A stretch of 64,000 nucleotides of DNA from assembly GCF_011386835.1 (NCBI RefSeq), contig NC_088798.1, forward strand, positions 2,232,001 to 2,296,000. Direction: 5' to 3'. Source of the DNA: Chrysemys picta bellii (lineage: Eukaryota; Chordata; Testudines; Emydidae). Position numbers and translations under genes: made by a program. Shown one piece after another: positions 24,654-36,117 of this stretch. Under the pieces are notes generated by a model. It did not search any database, was not told the origin of the DNA, and was given only the letters and a program-made list of their open reading frames with translations. Each line of letters opens with the position of its first letter. Positions within the stretch are counted from its first letter, which is position 1.

Positions 24654-24917
24654 GGGCTGGTCTACACTACCGCTTAAGGCGAGGTAAGTTATGCCGCTCA
24701 GGGGTGTGAAAAAGCCACCCCTCTCAGCAATGTAAGTTACAGAGACTTAAATTGGTGTCCAGCCCGCACTATGTCGGCAGACGTAGCTTCTGCCTCTCAT
24801 TGAGGTGGTGTCACTATGCCGACGAGAGAGCGCTCTCCTGTCAGCACAGCACATCTTCACCAGCTGCGCTACAGCGGCGCAGCTGTGCCAGTGGAGCGTG
24901 GTCGCGTAGACTGGCCC
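24654..24917. mobile_element. PIF/Harbinger-like MITE, 264 bp
   Basis: Inverted ends gggctggtctac (24654-24665) and gtagactggccc (24906-24917) are flanked by TTA at 24651-24653 and 24918-24920, the 3-bp duplication typical of PIF/Harbinger. The interior includes cgctacagcggcgcagctg. No ORF of note. The superfamily assignment rests on ends and duplication only. Confidence 0.72.
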
Positions 24918-24920
24918 TTA

Positions 24921-24977
24921 GACTTGGTCTACACTACCACGTATCTGGGTATAACTCCATTGCTCAGGGGGTGTGGA
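24921..24977. repeat. Start of a second ggtctacac-type MITE
   Basis: Directly after the previous MITE the sequence restarts with acttggtctacactaccacg and continues to gctcagggggtgtggaa, mirroring the first 60 bases of the MITE at 24654. The other end is missing, so this is a truncated partner. Confidence 0.5.
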
Positions 24978-26104
24978 AAATAAAATGCAAACCATGTTAT
25001 TTCATTTAGTATCACAGTTTTCTGATCATGTCTGAGCCCCAATTAAAGTGAAGACTACGATTTTGTTAATACATACAACATCCAGACTCTCAGAAAGCCA
25101 TGACAGTCTAGTCACGAGCTGCAGACGGGAAGAATTCTTAACAGGCTCCCTCCTATCCAGGAGTAACCCTTCTATTGTAGAAGAGGTCAGAGAACACGAG
25201 CCTTATGACAAGCCAAGGGCCTCAGCGCCTTATTAAAAGGACGGCAGCCTATGCAAGCTAGCCTACCCCTATGCTTCTTTGGCTGCCTAGCTTACAGCAT
25301 TGAAACTTAAAAAAACCAAAACACAATTAAACTCCAATTAAAGTGTAATTACATCTAATGAATACCAAATACCTGATTCACTGAAGAAGCTGACTCTAAG
25401 TGGGAAGATTACTTTCTTGTGGCGACTTACATCCAGTGGTAATATATACCTTTTAGGGAAGGAATTTTCATTTTAAGAACGTAGAGTTCCTCTAGGTGGG
25501 TTTCTGAAGTTTATCAAGTCATTATTAGGTGGCATTTTAAGGAAGTGGAGAAACACAGACACTGTTATATTCCAGAAACTGTTTTTATATTAATCTGTAT
25601 TTTAATTGTGTAACAGCTGCTGCCTACAGACTTCCCATGCACTAAAGGAAAATAAATTTAAGAGATTAACTGCACTGTTCTTTAGCATGGGGTTTAACTC
25701 ATGTTTTGCCTCCTTGGCTTGTTTTGTCCCTTGCTTAGTAGAAGTTTCTCCCACCGCTGACCCAGCGTAGCTGGGTAACTCACCCCTCCCCACTACTCTC
25801 TAGTGGGAGTGCCGGCCCCCGCTCGGTGGTGAGCAGCCCGAGCTGACGCTCTGGAAATGGGCGGGGGAGGAGCGGTTTTGGTAAAAGGCCGTAAGAAATC
25901 TCACACGGCCGGTGTCCATGGCAATGGCTTCCCGCAGCTTTCTGGACCTCACTGGCATCTCATTCATGTAGTAGCTGCACCCGTTAAAGGGTACAGGGGA
26001 GGGAGGGAGGCAAGGCAGGCAGGTGGCTGGATGGGGCCATGGCTGGATGACACCCTATTAGGAAGGAGAGGAAGGTGAGGTATAACAACAGGTTGCACCA
26101 TGCA
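24978..26104. other. ERI3 intron, no feature recognised
   Basis: AT-rich first part, then a short GC-rich patch at 25800-25870 without a promoter signal. Confidence 0.5.
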
Positions 26105-26245
26105 CAGTTAGACGCACTGTAGGGATAAGGAGATTGCCGACACTGGACTGCAATGCAGGGGAGCCGGGTTCTGTTCCCAGCTCTGGCACAGACGCACTGT
26201 ATGACCCTGATTAAGTCACCTCCCCTCTCTGTGCCTCATGTCAGG
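26105..26245 (+). repeat. tRNA-derived MIR-like SINE
   Basis: Contains cactggactgcaatgcaggg and gccgggttctgttcccagct (degenerate B box), then tgaccctgattaagtcacc and ctctctgtgcctcatg, the MIR-like core. The order matches the SINE at 12.1 kb. Diverged. Confidence 0.65.
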
Positions 26246-26659
26246 CTGCCGTGCGGGGGCTCCAGAGCACGGGTACCGACCTCAGGGCTGATTGTTGAGA
26301 AGCAGAGCACAAACCCCAAATTGGCTGTGAGCTCTACACTTAGATTTCACCAACCAATCAGAAAATGTGAACTCCTCAGGCACTGTAGTGGAGTCACAAA
26401 CAGCCCCCATGGGTGCTCCGACCTGTCTCACCACCCACATCAGCCTGCCTTTCTGACAGATGGTCCCCTACACCAAGGATCACAGCAACGTTCCAGTTAC
26501 TCCCAGTCTCAAAGGACCCGTCACCTACCCCAGGTCAAGTGCCCCTCAGATCTCACACCAAAGATAATGCTTGCAGCCAATCCTATAATAAACTATCTAA
26601 AGATTTATTATATAGGAAAAGGAAATAAGAATTATTTACAAGCTTAAAGCTGGTAGATA

Positions 26660-27190
26660 CATAGATACAACAAAGAGACAACTAAGAGGGGATATGACGG
26701 CGATCTATACAATCATGATCGGTGTTGAGAAAGCGAATAAGGAAACATTATTTACCCGTTCCCATAACAAGAACTAGGGGTCACCCAATGAAATTAATAG
26801 GCAGCAGCTTTAAAACAAATAAAAGGAATTACTTTTTCCACCCGACGCACAGTCAACCTGTGGAACTCCTTGCCAAGGGATACTGTGAAGGCCAAAACTA
26901 TAACAGGTTCAAAAAAATAAAAAAATAAAAAACCTAGGTAAGTTCACAGAGGACAGGTCCATCAATGACTATTAGCCAGGATGGTCAGGGACGCAACCCC
27001 ATGTTCTGGGTGTCCCTAGCCTCTGTTTGCCAGAAGCTGGGACTGGACAACAGGGGATGGATCACTTGATGATTTCCTGTTCTGTTCATTCCCGCTGAAG
27101 CACCTGGCATTGGCCACTGTCGGAAGACAGGATACTGGGCTAGATAGACCATTGGTCTGACCAGTATGGCCGTTCTTATGTTCTTATACA
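26660..27190 (+). mobile_element. CR1 LINE 3' end
   Basis: Reads in CR1 sense: gggatatgacggcgatctat, gaactaggggtcacccaatg, tgtggaactccttgccaagg and gggctagatagaccattgg, ending in ttcttatgttcttata, the octamer-like 3' tail repeat of CR1. It includes the end of the ORF and the UTR; the 5' part is missing as usual. It is antisense to ERI3. Confidence 0.88.
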
Positions 27191-27959
27191 CAAAAATCAG
27201 TTCCAATCTTAAGTTTCAAATGATGATAGACGCGTCTGTCATAAGCAAGCTCTGTATGTTCTTAAGGGAGAACCCAGGCTAAGCACTGGGGAGCTTCTGC
27301 TTATGCCTAATAACCCTTGCACCCCAGAGTCCGAGCAGCACAGAGATCCAGTCCCTCCTTGTTAGGGGATTTTATTTACTTACCCCCTTCTGCTCGGAGC
27401 TGCAAACTCAGCCGCTGGGAGGAATTCACTTGCAAGACTCATTTTCATGGAGTGGGGAAAGAAAACAGCAAAGTTTCTACCCTCTGCCTCGGTCCTCTTT
27501 ACTGTTCCAATCTAGCCTGTCTGGTGTCCATGGGCCTTCCTTGTCCAGCAGGACATAACACCATCTGCTGGAGACCAGCACTCCACACTAGTTAAGGTCT
27601 CTCCTGGCTGACGATTTACACACTTAAAAAGACTTGTGGTCAAATATTACCTTACACTATGGGACGTAGATGCTGTAAGTGAGATTAATGCTTGTGAGCA
27701 ACTCACTTAGACTCACTTTAGTGAAGTCTAAACAGTAAACGCATTCTTATAGTTCCAATCCCGATGTTAGCAATACTAACCCACCGGCGAGCCAGACTGA
27801 TGCCAGATGTAGTCAGTCGAGACATGGGGACCTTGGCCTGAGCAGGGACCTGCTCTGCCAGCACCACACATCAGTTCTCCATTGGGAAGATGGGGGTAAT
27901 GATGCTGCCCTACCCAGAGGCGTTACAAGGACAACTTCATGAGTGTTTGTGTGGTCTCA

Positions 27960-28179
27960 GGGCTTGTCCACCCTTAGAACACTTCAGTGTGGACACTGCC
28001 TACGCCAACGGGAGGGGTTCTCCTGGCAGTACAGGTGATTCACCTCCCCAAGAGGTGGTAGAAGAGGGAAGAATTTTACATGGGGATTTAGGTCACTTAA
28101 CGCTGCTATGGGGTATGGATTTCACACACCCCTGACCAACCTAGTTAAACCAACCTGATTTTCTACTGTAGACCAGGCC
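27960..28179. mobile_element. PIF/Harbinger-like MITE, 220 bp
   Basis: Starts gggcttgtccac and ends gtagaccaggcc (complement ggcctggtctac). TCA flanks both ends at 27957-27959 and 28180-28182. It belongs to the same end-type as the MITE at 24654. A CR1 tail begins directly after it. Confidence 0.65.
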
Positions 28180-28182
28180 TCA

Positions 28183-28290
28183 GACTGGATGATTTAGATG
28201 GGGATTGGTCCTGCTTTGAGCAGGGGGTTGGACTAGATGACCTCCTGAGGTCCCTTCCAGCCCTGAGATTCTATGATTCTATGGTTAAAG
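28183..28290 (+). mobile_element. CR1 LINE extreme 3' end
   Basis: Contains gattggtcctgctttgagca, ggggttggactagatgacct and gaggtcccttccagccctga, ending attctatgattctatgg. This is the well-known CR1 3' UTR end with its attctatg tail repeat. Confidence 0.9.
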
Positions 28291-28344
28291 AGGTGAGCAG
28301 CACAGACCAGCCTATCAAAGGGCAGCGTGTGTGCAGGGAGGCTG

Positions 28345-28430
28345 GGAATAACACCTTCTGCTGAAGCCCCTGGCATGGGCCATTGTCAGAGACAAAACAC
28401 TGGACTAGACGGACCACTGGTCTCCTCCAG
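28345..28430 (+). mobile_element. CR1 3'-UTR fragment
   Basis: The words cctggcatgggccattgtca and actggactagacggaccact match the second CR1 subfamily end seen at 27.1 kb, here without its tail repeat. Confidence 0.6.
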
Positions 28431-28501
28431 TGGAGCCAACATGCGTTTCACAAACACGCATCTATACAGAAGTGATAAGGATCCTTCGTCACCCTCCATG
28501 C

Positions 28502-28929
28502 CAGGGACAGCCAACCTGGGGCTTGGGGGCCACATGCGGCTCCTTGTCTAGGCACCGACTCCGGGGCTGGAGCTACCGGCACCAACTTTCCAATGTGCCG
28601 GGGGGTGCTCACTGCTCAACCCCTGGCTCTGCCACAGGCCCTGCCCCCACTCCATCCCTTCCCTCCCCCTCCCTGAGCCTGCAGTGCCCTCGCTCCTTCC
28701 CCCCCCACCCCCCCGCCAAGAGCCTCCTGCACACCGCGAAACAGCTGATTGGGAGGTGCGGGGAGGGAGGGGGAAGGCGCTGACCGGCGGGGCTACCAGT
28801 GGGTGGGAGGCGCTGGGAGTGGGGAGGAGAGGGGAGCTGATCGGGGGCTGCTGACATATTACTGTGGCTCTTTGACAATGTACACTGGTAAATTTTGGCT
28901 CCTTCTCAGGCTCAGGTTGGCCACCCCTG
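28502..28929. mobile_element. hAT MITE, 428 bp
   Basis: Left end cagggacagccaacctg and right end caggttggccacccctg are inverted copies with small differences. Perfect 8-bp duplication ctccatgc at 28494-28501 and 28930-28937. Interior is GC-rich with long pyrimidine runs. ORFs through it are chance frames in low-complexity sequence. Confidence 0.93.
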
Positions 28930-28969
28930 CTCCATGCTATCAGTCTAGGTTTTTATACAGCCCCCATCA

Positions 28970-29095
28970 CTGTGGGATCTGAGCGCCAGATACCTCCATT
29001 TTACAGACAGGAACACTGAGGAACAGAGTGAGGCAGTTAATTGACCGAGGCCACCCAGTGAGTCAGTGTCAGAGCTGGAAACAGAGCCCAACGAT
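28970..29095 (-). repeat. MIR-like SINE, reverse
   Basis: Plus strand reads cctccattttacagacagga, acactgaggaacagagtgag and gtcagagctggaaacagagc, the reverse complement of a MIR core and B-box region. Old and diverged. Confidence 0.6.
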
Positions 29096-29870
29096 GTTGA
29101 CATAGAGGTACAAGGGGACGGGAAAGGTCTTCACTGGATCATCCTCTCCCATAGAAGTGGTATGAGCGCAGAGCAGGGCAGAGCTAAGTCTCATCTGCAG
29201 AGGGCCCACAGATTCCGCACGCACTTACATACACAGGGGACTTCTCCAGGGGCAGTGCCGTCTGCGAGAAGGCAACGGGAATGCTGCGTAAGCCGCAGAA
29301 GCCAACGTGCTCCTTACAATACCCCACCTTTTAACCAAGATTCTCCCTCCGTGCCTTCACCGTTGGCTGCTGTGTTACACAGGGCCTCTGCTGGAAGGAC
29401 AAACAACGAGTTGCTGCCCCAGCTGGGTTTTGCCTTTACTTTTCCCCTAGCCCGAAGGCCCAGGCACATGGCAGCTGAGGTGAGCCTCGGGCCCGCTCCG
29501 GCTTTGAGAAAGTTCCCAGGTTTCAGCACATCGGCAGTGTTTTATAACTTTCTGCTGGATTTTAAGTGGGCAATCTGGGCTCTTCCTCATCGACACCACG
29601 GCTAACAGCAGCTCAGGCTCCCACACCTCAGAGGTGAAGTCACCTTTGGGAGGAGTGGGCTAAGGAAAAGGCCAGCAAGGCCACCACCAAGCCCTGTCTA
29701 CACTAGGGCTTTTTGATCTCTCCCAGTGCGGCTCACACTATTCCAGCTCCGCCTCTGTTAGCAACGGTGGGGGATTTTTCACGAAAAGGCCTATGGAGAC
29801 CCTGCCCCGCATGCTCAATTGACTCTGGAGCAGCACTACAGATTGCCAGCCCGTTTTAATTCCCCCCTCC
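29096..29870. other. ERI3 intron; one weak MITE-like word
   Basis: ccctgtctacactagggctt near 29693 recalls the ggtctacac MITE ends, but no second end was found. The 179-codon frame at 29066-29605 has no domain. Confidence 0.4.
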
Positions 29871-30075
29871 AGGGCCGGCTTTAAGCTGATACACCTGATT
29901 CCCCGGAATCGGGCCCCACGCCTAAGAGGGCCCCGCTCCGGGGGTCTTCGGCGGCGGGGGGTCCTTCGGTGCTGCGGAAGACCCGGAGCGGACCCCCCAC
30001 TGCGAAGTGCCGCTGAAGCGCCAGACTGCCGCCAGGTATTGGAATCGGGCCCAGCGGGTCACAAAGCCGGCCCTG
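29871..30075. mobile_element. hAT-like MITE with agggccggcttta ends
   Basis: Left agggccggctttaa and right aaagccggccctg are inverted. The 8-mer ccccctcc precedes (29863-29870) and follows (30076-30083) the element, an apparent target duplication, though the C-rich context leaves a one-base ambiguity. Interior has cggggggtccttcgg and its inverted partner, giving a hairpin of about 60 bases. Confidence 0.75.
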
Positions 30076-30802
30076 CCCCCTCCCCAGGTGTAAGTTTTCC
30101 CTCTTGATCACTCTGTAGAGGCAGGCGTGTGTGTACGATTACCCATGCAGCCCTGTAAGCACCACGCACCTCTGCTCCCCTGGGAAAGCAGCGAGCAGAG
30201 GGCAGGCAGACAGGAGAGCCGTGCACATGGCAGACTTCAACACCGCAGCTCTCCCTCCGCCGTTTATCTCAGAAACCATCGTATTTCCACACCAAGACAG
30301 TTTGCTGATTACATAAGCACTTGTCTCTGGTGTACAATCTGATCATCACGCCTGGTCTTTCTTTGTAGACAAAGAGGCCAATAAATCTCACCCCTTATAA
30401 GTAGAGGTGCCTAGACAAAGCCCTTTACTGGCATTTAGCAAAATGGGTTATTTTTCGGACAACATAAAACAGCGCCGAAAGCTCGCTTTAAGCATCACGG
30501 CTGTTCAGACGAACGCTTGATAAGAGCTAGCAGCTCCAGCAGCAGGAGGGGCAGCACTACAGACTTCTTGTCCAACCCGCAGCTGTGTTCTCATGGCTCC
30601 GGCTGCCCCACGGAAATATGGAGGGGACTCTGCCCCCTACCCACAGGGTCCCACGACAGAGGTAGGCCTCTGTAGAGGAGCTAGTGCCAGGCCTCCTTCA
30701 CCACTCATCTAGTGAGCATAGTCCTTGTGCGCAGGGGTCGTTTTCTAACCGATCTGCTCTAGGAATTACTGTGTGGCAGTTCTCCGGCCTGTGGTATACA
30801 GC

Positions 30803-30990
30803 AGGTCAGATAAGAACATAAGAACAGCCATACTGGGTCAGACCAAAGGTCCATCCAGCCCAGTGTCCTGTCTTCTGACAGTGGCCAGTGCCAGGTGCCC
30901 CAGAGGGAATGAACAGAGCAGGGAATCCTCAAGTGATCCATCCCGTCGCCCATTCCCAGCTCCTGGCAAACAGAGGCTAGGGACACCATG
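30803..30990 (-). mobile_element. CR1 LINE 3' end
   Basis: Plus strand starts taagaacataagaacagcca then tactgggtcagaccaaaggt and ccatccagcccagtgtcctg, the reverse complement of a CR1 3' end of the ttcttatg-tailed group. It is in the same orientation as ERI3 transcription. Confidence 0.9.
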
Positions 30991-31551
30991 ACTAGCTGAT
31001 CACAATGATCCCTGTTGGCCTGGGAATCTACAAATCACCTGTAAAGAACATTTAAACGACAGCAGAGGGAAGGGCTGGGCTGCAAGCAGGAACTCCTCTC
31101 GGTTGAAGGAAGATCGCTGCATCAAAACTTCTTGTTCACCCAGAAATGTGACTACACAGCTGGTCATCACATGATTGCCAAAAACTTGGGGGGAGGGGGA
31201 GAAGATCACCAGTGATGAACCTACACTGAATATCCAGCCACACCAAATTCAAGACCTAGCTAAAGATGGAGCCAGGCGGCGTTCAATCCACAAGGAGGCT
31301 GTGTCCCCCTTTAGGATTTGCCTCGGTGATCGGAGCAAAGGGCTGAAAACCGGACATCTCTTAAGGCACAAAGAATTGTGCCTAACATAGGGTTCAGGTT
31401 ACACTTCATCTCCAGGCACTGGCTTATATCCATACCACAACAAAAGCCATTTTGTAAATACATTTTTCCTTATCCATGCTTTCCACAAAACCTCTGATTA
31501 TTAACACAGAAAGAATTTGTCAAAGTCTAATGTATTTGTGCGTCCTGTGTC
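30991..31551. other. ERI3 intron, no feature recognised
   Basis: Nothing identified. Confidence 0.5.
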
Positions 31552-31665
31552 GTCGATTCCAAGGCCAGCAGGGACCACTGTGACCCTCTAGTCTGGCCTC
31601 CTGCATTGTCGCACAGGCCAGAAAACCTCCCTCAGGGAGCCCTGCATCAAGTCTGAGCTAGAGCG
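31552..31665 (-). mobile_element. CR1 LINE 3'-end fragment
   Basis: gtcgattccaaggccagcag, ggaccactgtgaccctctag and tctggcctcctgcattgtcg follow the reverse CR1 3' UTR pattern 'agattccaaggccagaagggacca'. Short, diverged. Confidence 0.65.
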
Positions 31666-32316
31666 TGTTATTTATTAAATTGTGGTGCCACCCGAACACC
31701 TGAGGTGTTTTCCGAACGCAACGACAGACAGACCCTGCCCCAAAGAGGAAAGCATAATCTGTTCACGTAATGTACTCGATTAACTCAGCTTGGACAAGGA
31801 AGCAAGAACAGTCAGTTTCCCTTGTGGGCACTCATGCGATAACACGCTGTTGCAATGTTTAGTTTGGAGGGGGAAACAGCAGAGGAATGTTTGAATCCCC
31901 ACAAAATAGTTTTTATTGCAACTTTTAAAACTTCATGAGACTATTTCTAGCAAATTTAGGTCAATCTGTACAAACCTATAGTTTGGGCCCAAATCCACGA
32001 GGCAATGTCCCTCTAAATATATAGCACGTGCCTGTTTATAGATTTCTCTCGCACACACACAGAGCCAGAGTAGTTGCCCAGAGTGCTGTTATTGCAGTTG
32101 CAATGTGTTTCCGCTATACCCCCGTTTTCACACGTTTTCATTCTGGAAGCACTCCCGCTCGTGGGATTCCATTTTTGATGCTTAGTTTTTTTGGAAAGTT
32201 TGAACAAAATCCCTTTGGCTGGTTTTCAGTTATAGGCGAGAATAGAAGAGCATTTTACAATGGGGAAAAGGAGGAGGGATTAGCGGTCTCTGGGGAGGTT
32301 CTTCTGCCTGTCAGAA

Positions 32317-32420
32317 TGGAGAAACAAGGTATGGGAGGGGTTATCTTTTATTGGACCAACTTCTGTTGGTGAGAGAGACAAGCTTTCGAGCTTACACAGA
32401 GTCTTCTTCAGGCAGAATCC
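32317..32420 (-). mobile_element. Penelope-like element tail fragment
   Basis: ttttattggaccaacttctg, ttggtgagagagacaagctt and cttacacagagtcttcttca are shared with 48185-48260, where the same words sit just after the coding end of a Penelope-like element on the minus strand. Only this part is present here. Confidence 0.6.
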
Positions 32421-32684
32421 AGTTATTTTAATCATTCAGACAATATGTTAAGAGGCCCAGGACAAGTACTATGGGTACCCGATCCTGCTGCCACTGAATT
32501 ACCATTGCCTTCGGTGGGGCAGGATCAAACTCTGGATCCTGCTGGGTGATGAGAACTGCAGTTACCTAGTGCGAAACTGCTGTCTGTGGGAAGGAGGGCA
32601 GAGGATATGAGGAGTGTAACAACAGAGCGTGTGTATCATCCATAGATCTCAATGTGTTTTACTAGTGTGGGTAAGTTTTATCCC

Positions 32685-32805
32685 TCTAAAGGGGAAACTG
32701 AGGCACACAGAAGGAAACTGACTTGCCGAAATTACACACGGAGTTAACAGAAGAGCTGGAATAGAACCCAGTCCATTTTAGCCAGTAGACCATGTAACCT
32801 CAGAA
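32685..32805 (-). repeat. MIR-like SINE, reverse
   Basis: Plus strand has aaaggggaaactgaggcaca, cagaaggaaactgacttgcc and agagctggaatagaacccag, a reverse MIR core followed by the B-box side. Confidence 0.65.
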
Positions 32806-32835
32806 CAGCCCAAATGTGAAAGGAACGTAATTTAG

Positions 32836-33200
32836 AAACATAGGGTTAGAAGGGACCATAAGGGTCATCTATTCTAATCCCCTACCAAGAGACAGGATTT
32901 GTTGGGTCTAAACCATCCAAGACAGATGGATCCAGCCTCCTTTTGAAAAACTTCTAGTGAAGGAACTTCCACAACCTGACGAGGCGTCTGTTCCATTGTC
33001 CTACTGGTCTTACAGTGAGGAAGTTTTTCCTGAGATTTAACCTAAATCGGCTCTGCTGTAGTCTGAACCCGTTGCCTCTTGTCCTGCCCTCTGTGGCAAA
33101 AGAGAACAACTTTTCTCCATCTTTTTGGGGGCAGCCTTTCAAGTATCTGAAGACTGCTATCATATCCCCCCCTTACTCCTCTCTTTCCAAACAATACATA
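32836..33200 (-). mobile_element. CR1 LINE 3' end (first of a pile-up)
   Basis: Begins gaaacatagggttagaaggg and runs through the reverse complement of the CR1 ORF2 end. A minus-strand frame at 33163-32954 has MIAVFRYLKGCPQKDGEKLF and LQQSRFRLNLRKNFL, the CR1 C-terminus. It ends where another CR1 3' end starts at 33206. Confidence 0.9.
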
Positions 33201-33205
33201 TCCAG

Positions 33206-34066
33206 TTAGAATCATAGAATATCAGGGTTGGAAGGGACCTCAGGAGATCATTTAGTCCAATCCCCTGCTCAAAGCAGGACCAATCCCAACTAAATCATCC
33301 CAGCCAGGGCTTTGTCAAGCCTGACCTTAAAAACCTCTAAGGAAGGAGATTCCACCACCTCCCTAGGTAACCCATTCCAGTGCTTCACCACCCTCCTAGT
33401 GAAATAGTGTTTCCTAATATCCAACCTACACCTCCTGCACTGCAACTTGAGACCATTGCTCCTTGTTCTGTCATCTGCCACCACTGAGAACAGCCGAACT
33501 CCATTCTCTTTGGAAGCCCCCTTCAGGTAGGTGAAGGCTGCTATCAAATCCCCCCTCACTTTTCTCTTCTGCAAACTAAACAATCCCAGTTCCCTCAGCC
33601 TCTCCTCATAAGTCATGTGCCCCAGCCTCCTAATCATTTTCGTTGCCCTCCGCTGGACCCTCTCCAATTTGTCCACATCCTTTCTGTAGTGGGGGGCCCA
33701 AAACTGGACGCGATACTCCAGCTGTGGCCTCACCAGTGCCGAATAGAGGGAAATAATCACTTCCCTGGATCTGCTGGCAATGCTCCTACAAATGCAGCCC
33801 AAAATGCCATTAGCCTTCTTGGCAAAAAGGGCACACTGCTGACTCATATCCAGCTTCTCATCCACTGTAATCCCCAGGTCCTTTTCTGCAGAACTGCCGC
33901 TTAGCCAGTCTATCCCCAGCCTGTAGTGGTGCCTGGGATTCTTCCGTCCTAAGTGCAGGACTCTGCACTTGGCCTTGTTGAACCTCATCAGATTTCTTTT
34001 ACCCCAATCCTCTAATTTGTCTAGGTCCCTCTGGACCCGATCCCTACTCTCCAGTGTATCTACCTC
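33206..34066 (-). mobile_element. CR1 LINE 3' portion, open C-terminal frame
   Basis: The best preserved CR1 here. A minus-strand frame from 33988 to 33290 reads through without a stop for 232 codons: [66 protein letters not shown] and [19 protein letters not shown]. These are the thumb and C-terminal motifs of CR1 ORF2. The 3' UTR starts (plus strand) gaatcatagaatatcagggt. The catalytic palm is absent. Confidence 0.93.
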
Positions 34067-35085
34067 CCCCCCATTCCTTCAGCCTTTGCTCCTATGGCTG
34101 CATTCCATCACTTCGATCATCTTTGTCCTTCACCTCTGGATCCTTTTGTGTTTCTCTACATCCTTTCATACACTGGTGACCAAAATTGGACACAGTGCTC
34201 CAGCTGAGTCCTAACTAGTGCTGAGTAGAGCGGTACGATCACCTCCCATGACTTGCATGCGATGCCTCTGTTAATGCAACACAAAATTGCATTTGCTTTT
34301 TTTTGCAACAGCATCACATTGCTGACTCCTGTTGAGGTTGAGATCCACCACAACTCCCAGCTCCTTCTCAACAATGCTGCTGCCAAGCCAGTTATCCCCC
34401 AGTCTGTATTTGTGCATTTGTTTTTTCTTCCCTAAGGGTAGCAGCTAACCTTTGTCTTTGGGGAATTCCATTTTGTTGTCTATTGGCCAGTTTTCCAATT
34501 TATCAAGATCCCTCCAAAGTATTGGCAACCCTCCCTAGCTTTGTGTCATCTGCACACTTGATCAGTAAGCTCTCTATTCCTACATCCAGGTCATTAATAA
34601 AGACGTTCAACAACACTGGACCCAGAACAGATCCCCATTTGAGACCTCGCCCCATTCCGACATCATTCCATTAATAGGTTCTCTTTGTTTTCGGTTGTTT
34701 AACCAATTCTGTATCCACTTAATGGTAGTTTTGTTGAGTCCACATTTCTCCAGCTTACTTATCAGAATGTCATATGGGATTCTGTCAAAAGCCTTGCTGG
34801 TGTCCAGGTATATTATGTCCACCGCATTTCCCCCATCCACCAAATTAGTTACCCTGTCAAAGAAGGAAATCAAGCTGGTTTGGCATGATTTGTTCTTAGT
34901 AAATCCATGCTGGCTGCTAGTGATCATCCCTCCATCCTGCAGGTATTCACAAATTGTGTGTTTATACATTGCTCTAGTCGTTTTCAAGGTAGTTCCCGGG
35001 CTCCTTCTTTTTAAAGATGGACACCATATTAGCCCTTCTCCAGTCTTCTAGGACTTCTCCGATCATCCATGAGTTTGTGAATATT
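34067..35085 (-). mobile_element. CR1 LINE, RT palm to thumb fragment
   Basis: Minus-strand frame 34987-34607 contains TSSQHGFTKNKSCQTSLI then IIYLDTSKAFDRIPYDILIS (palm, a Y-L-D variant of the usual catalytic motif context) and NWLNNRKQREPINGMMSEWG. A second frame (34386-34156) has AHCVQFW-like motifs [17 protein letters not shown]. It is a different CR1 subfamily from 33206-34066, which sits against it without the 3' UTR, suggesting insertion or recombination at about 34066. Confidence 0.88.
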
Positions 35086-35711
35086 ATTGCCAGTGGCAAT
35101 AATATTTCATTTATATATATATCTATCAGGGGAAATCTTTGGAGTATATACTAGTGCAAATTCTTAATTCTTTGAGTTAAATACGAGAGAGAGAACACAA
35201 CAAATCTCTTCCTTTTATAATCCAAGGACCTCATGACTCAGAGCCCCATGTAATTTGCATGCTGTCATTATACACATTTGGGAAGAGGTGGATATGGACT
35301 AAGGGAATAATGGCCCTTAGTGGGGACAGTAATCAGATAACAAGAACACACACTCATATCCTGGAAAGAGAATCTTAACAACAACAAAAAAAAGTTTTTA
35401 AAAATTGTCTTATCACAAGGTTAGGGGGTTCTGATGACATCAACCCACAGCAGTGAAGCTCGTGGGATAGGACATCAGATCCCTTGAATCACACAGCAGC
35501 ACAGCGTTATTTATTTCCTTCCATTCAGAACATGCTCTATTTAACCTTCCACACCAAACCGCTGTACTGGACCAGTGTCAACACTCTGACACGTCCCATT
35601 CACTGTGCTCTGGAGAGGGTCCCAGTACCTTTGATGGCATAAAGGAACCACAGAATTAAAGAGGTTATCTGCTGTGATTGTCTATTGGATAAAACAAAAG
35701 ATTTGCTACAA

Positions 35712-35810
35712 AAGAGTTTAACAATGTTTGTACAGCGCTTAGCACAAAAGAGTCCTGGCCCAGGACTGGGGCTCCAAGACACTATAATAAAATTATTATT
35801 ATTAGAATCA
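35712..35810 (+). repeat. SINE/LINE tail with ATT repeat
   Basis: gtttgtacagcgcttagcac and cctggcccaggactggggct, then aattattattatt: the shared 'tacagcgcctagcacaatgg' tail of turtle SINEs with a short ATT repeat. It lies 135 bases from the ERI3 exon donor side at 35944. Confidence 0.65.
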
Positions 35811-35943
35811 ACAGCAAGGAGTTGCAGTGATGGTTTATGTTCAACCTGCTCTACGAGGCGCTAACCCTGACCCCATGCAAAAGGTAAACCTGTTTCCCGG
35901 TTAGAGAGAAACTCTTGGAGCACCGTGCGTCCTTCGCGTTTAC

Positions 35944-36060
35944 CTCTGTACAGAAGGGAGTAAGCTGAGGGTGCACCACCGGCTGCAAATACATGTGAAA
36001 GGTGGATTCAATCTCCATCGTCCTGCCATTTAGCTTCAGAATGGGGAACTCAATGATTTC
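35944..36060 (-). CDS. ERI3: ERI3 internal exon (residues 85-123)
   Basis: Second recognised ERI3 exon, 117 bases or 39 codons, phase 0 at both ends. Acceptor tatttcag precedes 36060 and donor GTAAAC follows 35944. The translation runs from EIIEFPILKLNG through TMEIESTFHMYLQPVVHPQL to TPFCTE. In ERI-family nucleases this strand follows the DFEAT motif; the EFPI segment and the STFHMYLQPV strand build the central sheet and line the RNA-binding face. It joins the previous exon ending IHPQ without a frame break. As I recall mammalian ERI3, the sequence is almost identical, with L for V before QPVVHP, so the exon is under strong constraint while the flanking intron is not recognisable. Confidence 0.96.
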
Positions 36061-36117
36061 CTGAAATAAGGCACAAAAGAAAACAAGTTGTTATAAAAAG
36101 ACGACAGCTGGGAAGAC

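Noticed and set aside
29066..29605. 179-codon plus-strand ORF
   Set aside because: Starts inside a MIR-like SINE and shows no domain or exon signals.
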